Of a stretch of 64,000 bases of DNA, positions 59,542-64,000 are shown in pieces. The DNA is taken from the NCBI GenBank assembly GCA_964388955.1, contig CAYMCO010000028.1, positions 1 through 64,000 on the forward strand. The letters run 5' to 3'. Source of the DNA: CAYMCO01 sp964388955 (GTDB taxonomy: Bacteria; Chloroflexota; Anaerolineae; Anaerolineales; E44-bin32). Position 1 is the stretch's first letter; every line of letters begins with the position of its first letter. A model generated the notes under the pieces. It made no database searches and was not told the DNA's origin. It saw only the letters and a program-made list of their open reading frames with translations. Position numbers and translations under genes: made by a program.

Positions 59542-60312
59542 CTACGATGCCAAGTGCAAGAGGATTTCCCCATCCGCGAGGGCGATGGTGCGGGAGGCGC
59601 GGTTGGCCAGATCGCGGTCGTGGGTGACCATCAGAACTGTCTTTCCCTCGTCGACCAGCCCTTCTAGGAGCGTCGAGACTCGCTCCGCAGTGGCGGAATC
59701 CAGATTTCCCGTGGGCTCGTCGGCCACGAGGATGGGGGGATCGTTCGCCAGGGCTCGCGCAATCGCGGCCCGCTGCTGCTGGCCTCCTGAGAGGCGGCTG
59801 GGCAGCTCTGCCGCCTGCCCCCCAAGGCCTACCAATTTGAGAAGTCTCTCTGCCCGGTCGCTCCGCTCCGCGTAGGGGTAATGATTGGTGAAGTCCATCG
59901 GCAGGCGCACGTTCTCCAACAGCGTGAGGGTCGGGAGCAGCTGGAAGAACTGGAATACGATGCCCACGTTCTCCCCACGCCAGGTCGCAAGCTTGCCCTC
60001 ATCCAACCCGTGCACCGGGGTGCCCGCCACATAAATCTCGCCCTCTGTCGGGCGGTCGATTCCGGTGAGCATGTTGATCAGGGTGGTCTTCCCGCTCCCC
60101 GATCTTCCCACGATGGAGACGAACTCCCCCTGATCGACCCGCAGGTCGATCCCCTTCAGGGCCTCGAAGCGGCCCGCCGGGGTTGTATACGTCTTGACCA
60201 CATGCCGCAGGTCGATCAGAGCCCCGTTCGGGCCTGCCCCTGCCCCGCGTTGCCGGTTGTCCTGATCCTCTGCCATAACCCCGCGCCTCGGACCCCGCTC
60301 AGATTCACTCAT
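59542..60312 (-). CDS. ABC transporter ATP-binding protein (LolD/MacB type), copy 2
   Basis: 256-residue ATPase partnering an FtsX-type permease. Walker A GRSGSGKTTLINML (~68-81), Q-loop GIVFQFFQLLPTL, signature LSGGQQQRAAIARALANDP, Walker B ILVADEPTGNLDS, H-loop VTHDRD. The first ~30 residues are an Arg/Gly-rich extension. It overlaps the permease gene by 8 nt; an internal ATG at 60276 would avoid the overlap. It is similar throughout to the ATPase at 62958-63677, including the LPMDF / MPMDF segment after the Q-loop. Confidence 0.93.
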   Translation of the reverse strand: MSESERGPRRGVMAEDQDNRQRGAGAGPNGALIDLRHVVKTYTTPAGRFEALKGIDLRVDQGEFVSIVGRSGSGKTTLINMLTGIDRPTEGEIYVAGTPVHGLDEGKLATWRGENVGIVFQFFQLLPTLTLLENVRLPMDFTNHYPYAERSDRAERLLKLVGLGGQAAELPSRLSGGQQQRAAIARALANDPPILVADEPTGNLDSATAERVSTLLEGLVDEGKTVLMVTHDRDLANRASRTIALADGEILLHLAS

Positions 60313-62710
60313 AGTCCAGTACCTCGCGCACCGTCAGGCGCACGGCATCCCGCGCCGGTGCCAGGCTGGCCAAGCAGCCGATGGCGCCGACCACCGCCAG
60401 CCAGATCAACAGGCCGGGGACGGAGTATTGGAAGTCAAACCGGGTGTCGAAGGTGACATACACGATGGCCTCTGACAGCAGCCGGCTCACCGGCACCGAC
60501 AGCACGGCGCTCAACCCCCAGCTCACCAGCGCGATCACAACCCCTTCCACGATGACCACCTGCCAGACGGACCTATTCGAGGCGCCAATGGCGCGGAGCA
60601 CTCCCACCTCGCGAGTGCGTTCCAATACGTTCATACCCATGGTGCCCGTCAAACCAAGCCCGCCGACCAGCGCAAGCATCCCCGCCACGATGAGCAGCAC
60701 GATCAGCAGCAGGTTGAAGGCATCCGTCATGCCCTGGAAGGTCGCATGCTGAGTCTGGCCGCTGCTCTCGCTCAAACCGGCATCGCTAAATCGCCCCTCC
60801 AACCCGGCTGCGATATTCTCTTGCTGATCCGGGCTTGCGGGGCCGGGGGTGGCGCGCACACGCACCAGATTCACCTGGTTGTGCTGGCCAGTCAATTTGC
60901 CCAGTTCCTCGTAGTTGATGTAGGCGCGCGAGGAGGAGATGTGCTTGGATGCGATCCCCACCACTTCGAAGGGCCGTTCGATCCCATTGATTCGAATTGT
61001 AACGGTCTCCCCGACGGCGATATCCTTCTCATGGACCAGCAGGTCCTGGTTGACGACGATCTGGAGTGTGTCCGAGTCGCTCAGCCAACGCCCGGCGATC
61101 AGCAGGGGCTCGATGGTCTGCGTATCGCGCGGCAGCCCGACAACCTCCAGATGGTCACCCTCCGTCCCATCTGGCCGGATGACCACCCCTTCCGTCCGCA
61201 GCCAACCCTCCGCCACGTCCACGCCGCCGACGCGCAGCGCCTCGCGCTCGACGGTGTACTTGTTGCGCCCACCTGGGATGCTCAGCGAAGCGTCGTATAC
61301 CATGTAACGGTTAAACTCGCCGATCACTTCAATCAAAGAGGCGTGAGTGCTGAAGACGGCCACGAAAACGGCGCCCGCCAATGTTAGCGTCACGAGGGTG
61401 AAGGCCAGCCGGCTCTTGTTGCGAAAGGTGTTCCGCAGTGACAGCAGAACCGGCGGGTAGAAGTTGCGAATGCGATCGAGCAGCCGCTCGATCAAGCCCG
61501 GTTCGCCCGTGGCTTGGGAGCCGGATTGGTAGATGGCGTCGAATACCGAGATGCTGGTCCCCGATAGAATAGGATAGAGTGCGACGCCAGCCGGCATCAG
61601 GAGTGCCAGCCCGCTTTGCAGCAGGAATATGCCCGGCGAGATGTCCAGCCTAGAGAAGTCGCCGTTGAAGAAATCCAGCGCAAGGTGGGTCAGCCCCATC
61701 GACCCCAATAGGCCCAACGGCACAGCGATTGCCAAGCCTAAGAGGCTGAACGCCAACACGTTCACCATATAGATGGCGGCGAGCTGTCCGCGCGAAGCGC
61801 CGACGGACCGCATGATTCCGATCTGCTTGACCTGTTGAGCGATCATTGCGGAGATGGTGTTGACGATCAGCCCGGCGCTCAGAAAGATGGCCATCAAGCT
61901 GATGACTTGCAGCACCAGGAAGACCCCATTCATCTGTTTCTGTGCCCAGAACTCGCCCGGATCCGCGTCCATACCTGGGATTTGAATATCTCCCACAGTG
62001 AAACCGGCGGGCTGAATCACCCGGTCACGTGCGTCGGCGGCCACCTCTAGCACGTGCTCCCGGTCGCCCCTGTTCTCGGAGACCAGCAGGTTGAGTTGGT
62101 TGTAGTAGGTCGCTTCGCCGATCCAGGCGACTGTGGACATGGACACATAGCCGCTGGCGCGATGCAGCAAACTGTACGGCAGAGAATATCGATCGTAGAT
62201 CACCCGAGCGACGGTAAGCGTCCGCGGCCTACCCTCCGGAAGCTGCACGGTTAGGGTGTCGCCCTCGGAGACGCCCAGGCCAGCGGCCGATTGTCGCTCC
62301 AAATAGATCTCCCGAGGCCCCGGCTCGCCCACCCGCGCCTCCAACGGGAGCTGGTTGACGCGCGCGCCATCGAAGTCCGCAAGCGTGATGAGGTCAAGAT
62401 CCTCCTCTCCCCCATCCGGGAGGTTTGCCAGCGCGGGGACCACCCTGCGTGCATCTGCGTACTGCACCGAGCGCATGGCCTCCACAGCAGGGGCGAGGTC
62501 ATCCTGGAACGGAGAAACATAGATGATCACACTGGCGGGATTTCCCGAGCGGTAGGCGTCGAATATATCGCGGCGAATCATCCGTGCCGCGTTCATTGTG
62601 GCACCGACCACGGCAATCCCCGTGGCGATAGAGAGCACGACCAGCAGCGAACGAAGTTTGTTGTCCCAACTATCCCGCAGGACTTTGCTCCAGCGCGGGC
62701 TCAGGCGCAT
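60305..62710 (-). CDS. FtsX-family ABC permease, large double-unit protein
   Basis: 801-residue membrane protein with two FtsX/MacB units. First helix near 20-40 (LLVVLSIATGIAVVGAT), large extracellular domain to ~250, then helix clusters at ~262-400 with QVKQIGIMRSVGASRGQL, a second helix near 440 (AGAVFVAVFSTHAS), a second extracellular domain, and C-terminal helices from ~675 with LERTREVGVLRAIGASNRSV. The E-V/I-GI/VL-R-(S/A)-(V/I)-GAS motif appears in both units. Such transporters move lipids, lipoproteins or peptides across or out of the membrane. A 6-bp hairpin (62737-62751) lies in the leader. Confidence 0.92.
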   Translation of the reverse strand: MRLSPRWSKVLRDSWDNKLRSLLVVLSIATGIAVVGATMNAARMIRRDIFDAYRSGNPASVIIYVSPFQDDLAPAVEAMRSVQYADARRVVPALANLPDGGEEDLDLITLADFDGARVNQLPLEARVGEPGPREIYLERQSAAGLGVSEGDTLTVQLPEGRPRTLTVARVIYDRYSLPYSLLHRASGYVSMSTVAWIGEATYYNQLNLLVSENRGDREHVLEVAADARDRVIQPAGFTVGDIQIPGMDADPGEFWAQKQMNGVFLVLQVISLMAIFLSAGLIVNTISAMIAQQVKQIGIMRSVGASRGQLAAIYMVNVLAFSLLGLAIAVPLGLLGSMGLTHLALDFFNGDFSRLDISPGIFLLQSGLALLMPAGVALYPILSGTSISVFDAIYQSGSQATGEPGLIERLLDRIRNFYPPVLLSLRNTFRNKSRLAFTLVTLTLAGAVFVAVFSTHASLIEVIGEFNRYMVYDASLSIPGGRNKYTVEREALRVGGVDVAEGWLRTEGVVIRPDGTEGDHLEVVGLPRDTQTIEPLLIAGRWLSDSDTLQIVVNQDLLVHEKDIAVGETVTIRINGIERPFEVVGIASKHISSSRAYINYEELGKLTGQHNQVNLVRVRATPGPASPDQQENIAAGLEGRFSDAGLSESSGQTQHATFQGMTDAFNLLLIVLLIVAGMLALVGGLGLTGTMGMNVLERTREVGVLRAIGASNRSVWQVVIVEGVVIALVSWGLSAVLSVPVSRLLSEAIVYVTFDTRFDFQYSVPGLLIWLAVVGAIGCLASLAPARDAVRLTVREVLDYE

Positions 62711-62957
62711 GGGGCCCTCCTGACGGCGCTTTCCGGCCTGCCGGAGGCAGGGGATTGCATGCCGAGCGCATGCCCGAGGCCTTCCTCGAATGCGAGGGCG
62801 GATGACTTAACCGGCATTGGGAACCCATCCTCAATCAATCGACAAATCCTTCCGAAAAACCCCTCTTCAGCAGCCGTCGGGCGGAACATCCCCCGCCCAC
62901 AATAGGCCCGATGGCATCATAGTTGGTGCGCTGCCACCTTCCGCGCCGGCCCACGTT

Positions 62958-63677
62958 TCAAAGGGCGGTGGGGGCTTCTGCGCGGCCATAGGCACTGGGG
63001 ACGATTCGCCCGTCGGCGATCCCAACCACGCGAGAGGCGCGCGCCGCGATCTCCTCGTCGTGGGTCACAACGATGAGGGTCTTGCCCTCTGCAACCAGCC
63101 CCTCAAAGAGGTCCAGTATCTCCTCCGAAGTGGTCGAATCCAGGTTTCCGGTGGGCTCGTCGGCGACGATCAACAACGGGTCGTTGGCCAGCGCACGCGC
63201 AATGGCCACCCGTTGCTGCTGGCCGCCCGAGATCTCGGCCGGGCGCTTGTGCGCGTGGGCTCTCAGCCCGACTTGCTCCAGCAATTGCAGCGCCCTTTCT
63301 TCGGCCTGGTCGGGCGGATGGGTTCTGCAGAAATCCATGGGCATGGAGACGTTCTGGATCAAGCTGAGGGAGGGGATAAGCTGGAAGAACTGAAAGACGA
63401 TCCCCAAGTTGAGGCCGCGCCATCGATCCAATGCTCGAGCTTCCATGCCATGGATTTTGGCCCCATCGATAACCAGTTCCCCGCTGGAAGGCCGGTCAAT
63501 GCCTGCAATGATATTGGCCAGGGTGGTCTTCCCTGCGCCGGATTTGCCGACAACGGCGATGAACTCACCTCGCCCTCCAACAAAGTCAACGCCTTTCAGG
63601 GCCCGAACGTCGCCGGCGGGGGTATGGTAGCTCTTCTTGACTTGTCTCAATTGGATCAAGGGGTCTAGAGGTGACAT
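62958..63677 (-). CDS. ABC transporter ATP-binding protein (LolD/MacB type), copy 1
   Basis: 239-residue ATPase. Walker A GKSGAGKTTLANII (~43-56), Q-loop GIVFQFFQLIPSL, signature ISGGQQQRVAIARALANDP, Walker B LIVADEPTGNLDST, H-loop VTHDEE. First gene of the FtsX operon, divergent from a TetR-type regulator. ATG 63677 is used; a GTG at 63707 is in frame and gives ten more residues. A promoter with a palindrome over the -35 lies about 90 bp upstream. The 247-bp gap before the permease gene has no other gene. Confidence 0.92.
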   Translation of the reverse strand: MSPLDPLIQLRQVKKSYHTPAGDVRALKGVDFVGGRGEFIAVVGKSGAGKTTLANIIAGIDRPSSGELVIDGAKIHGMEARALDRWRGLNLGIVFQFFQLIPSLSLIQNVSMPMDFCRTHPPDQAEERALQLLEQVGLRAHAHKRPAEISGGQQQRVAIARALANDPLLIVADEPTGNLDSTTSEEILDLFEGLVAEGKTLIVVTHDEEIAARASRVVGIADGRIVPSAYGRAEAPTAL

Positions 63678-63767
63678 CTGTGCTGGCGGTCTCTCCCAAG
63701 GACTCACGGGCTACAAAAAAAGATCTCAACAGCCTGTTGATTTATCGACAGGGCGTTGATATCATGC

Positions 63768-63801
63768 ATTCTACCTTACGGCATCCGTTTGTCAATGACA
63801 A
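63768..63801 (-). promoter_or_regulatory. Promoter of the FtsX operon with overlapping palindrome
   Basis: Minus strand: TTGACA (63795-63790), 16-bp spacer, TAGAAT (63773-63768). The -35 is embedded in a perfect palindrome TTGTCA-A-TGACAA (63789-63801). A TetR-family gene starts 45 bp away in the opposite direction, so the palindrome is a natural operator candidate. Repressor binding would block the -35 directly. This link is inferred. Confidence 0.65.
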
Positions 63802-63851
63802 TACCCTTGCAGTTGTGCCGGAGTGTCGCTTATGCGACGGGGAGGATGATT

Positions 63852-64000
63852 TTGTTGAAGAAAGAGGCGAAATTGGACCCGCGCGTGCGGCGGACGCGCA
63901 TGCGTTTGAGGGAAGCCTTGATCGGCCTGATCGCTGAGAAAGGGTTTGACGCTACCACGGTTCAGGACATCACCGATAGGGCGATGCTGAACCGGGCGAC
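63852..64000 (+). CDS. TetR-family regulator, N-terminal part (cut by window edge)
   Basis: The first ~50 residues are visible. After a short basic start (KKEAKLDPRVRRTRMR) comes LREALIGLIAEKGFDATTVQ and DITDRAMLNRA, the TetR_N HTH (EKGF-x-x-TTVQDI-x-x-RA). The stop lies beyond the window. GGAGG at 63841-63845 has six bases to a TTG at 63852, better placed than the ATG at 63846, which touches the site; hence TTG is preferred. It is divergent from the ABC-FtsX operon and probably represses it. Confidence 0.8.
   Translation, partial: MLKKEAKLDPRVRRTRMRLREALIGLIAEKGFDATTVQDITDRAMLNRA

Noticed and set aside
1..64000. CRISPR array, tRNA, rRNA or integrase/attachment sites
   Set aside because: I saw no regularly spaced repeats, no convincing GGTTCGAATCC-type tRNA arm with matching acceptor stem, no rRNA, and no recombinase-like protein. 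A tRNAscan and Infernal run would settle this.

Overview
The window is GC-rich bacterial chromosome and reads as a member of the Chloroflexota, probably Anaerolineae-like. This rests on gene content: TRZ/ATZ-type amidohydrolases, archaeal-type phosphoglycerate mutase, SIMPL and LysM exported proteins, carotenoid genes, and dispersed short palindromes of a kind I associate with Chloroflexi and Cyanobacteria. No marker gene settles the phylum. I saw no rRNA, tRNA, CRISPR array, integrase or intact transposase. Gene density is high, many genes overlap by 1-8 nt, and GTG/TTG starts are common.

Layout. (1) 0.3-16.2 kb is a nucleoside uptake and salvage region. On the minus strand, BMP lipoprotein, ATPase and two permeases are followed by a PfkB sugar kinase and uridine phosphorylase. 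Upstream of these lies a second minus-strand run: ribokinase, amidohydrolase/deaminase, nucleoside hydrolase, M20 peptidase and a stand-alone RarA C-terminal-type protein. A second deaminase-like amidohydrolase and an orphan third permease sit on the plus strand. Together they could import nucleosides, deaminate and cleave them, and phosphorylate the sugar. (2) 16.2-27.7 kb is housekeeping and envelope: a KAS III-like enzyme, a five-LysM protein, two tiny YtxH-like membrane proteins, RtcB RNA ligase, a SIMPL lipoprotein, an MBL hydrolase overlapping nicotinate phosphoribosyltransferase, an HtrA protease and a methyltransferase. (3) 27.9-34.5 kb is a graveyard of degraded genes (aldo/keto reductase, alcohol dehydrogenase tail, two NAD(P)-binding proteins, possible PfkB tail) mixed with intact flavin reductase, MFS exporter, TetR and MarR genes that have recognisable promoters.

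(4) 34.5-40.0 kb is a complete peptide-type ABC importer whose two ATPases are fused in one polypeptide. (5) 40.5-42.7 kb holds a cysteine hydrolase and an arylamine N-acetyltransferase. (6) 42.9-50.1 kb is a minus-strand block: a LuxAB-like (LLM) oxidoreductase fused to a MenA/UbiA prenyltransferase, a CPBP protease, two tandem four-helix membrane proteins, a P1B-type metal ATPase with a CPG motif, a separate metallochaperone domain, and a Crp/Fnr regulator. A matching FNR-type palindrome lies upstream of the metal genes. (7) 50.6-57.4 kb carries phosphoglycerate mutase, phytoene desaturase, phytoene synthase, a second desaturase-like flavoprotein and an acyltransferase, a carotenoid locus. 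(8) 57.6-64.0 kb has an Atg22-like MFS protein, a MITE-like repeat, an FtsX-type permease flanked by two paralogous ATPases, and a divergent TetR regulator cut by the window edge, with a palindrome over the ABC promoter.

The least ordinary items are the oxidoreductase-prenyltransferase fusion, the metal ATPase block with its FNR-type site, the ATPase-FtsX-ATPase sandwich, and the cluster of decaying oxidoreductase genes.
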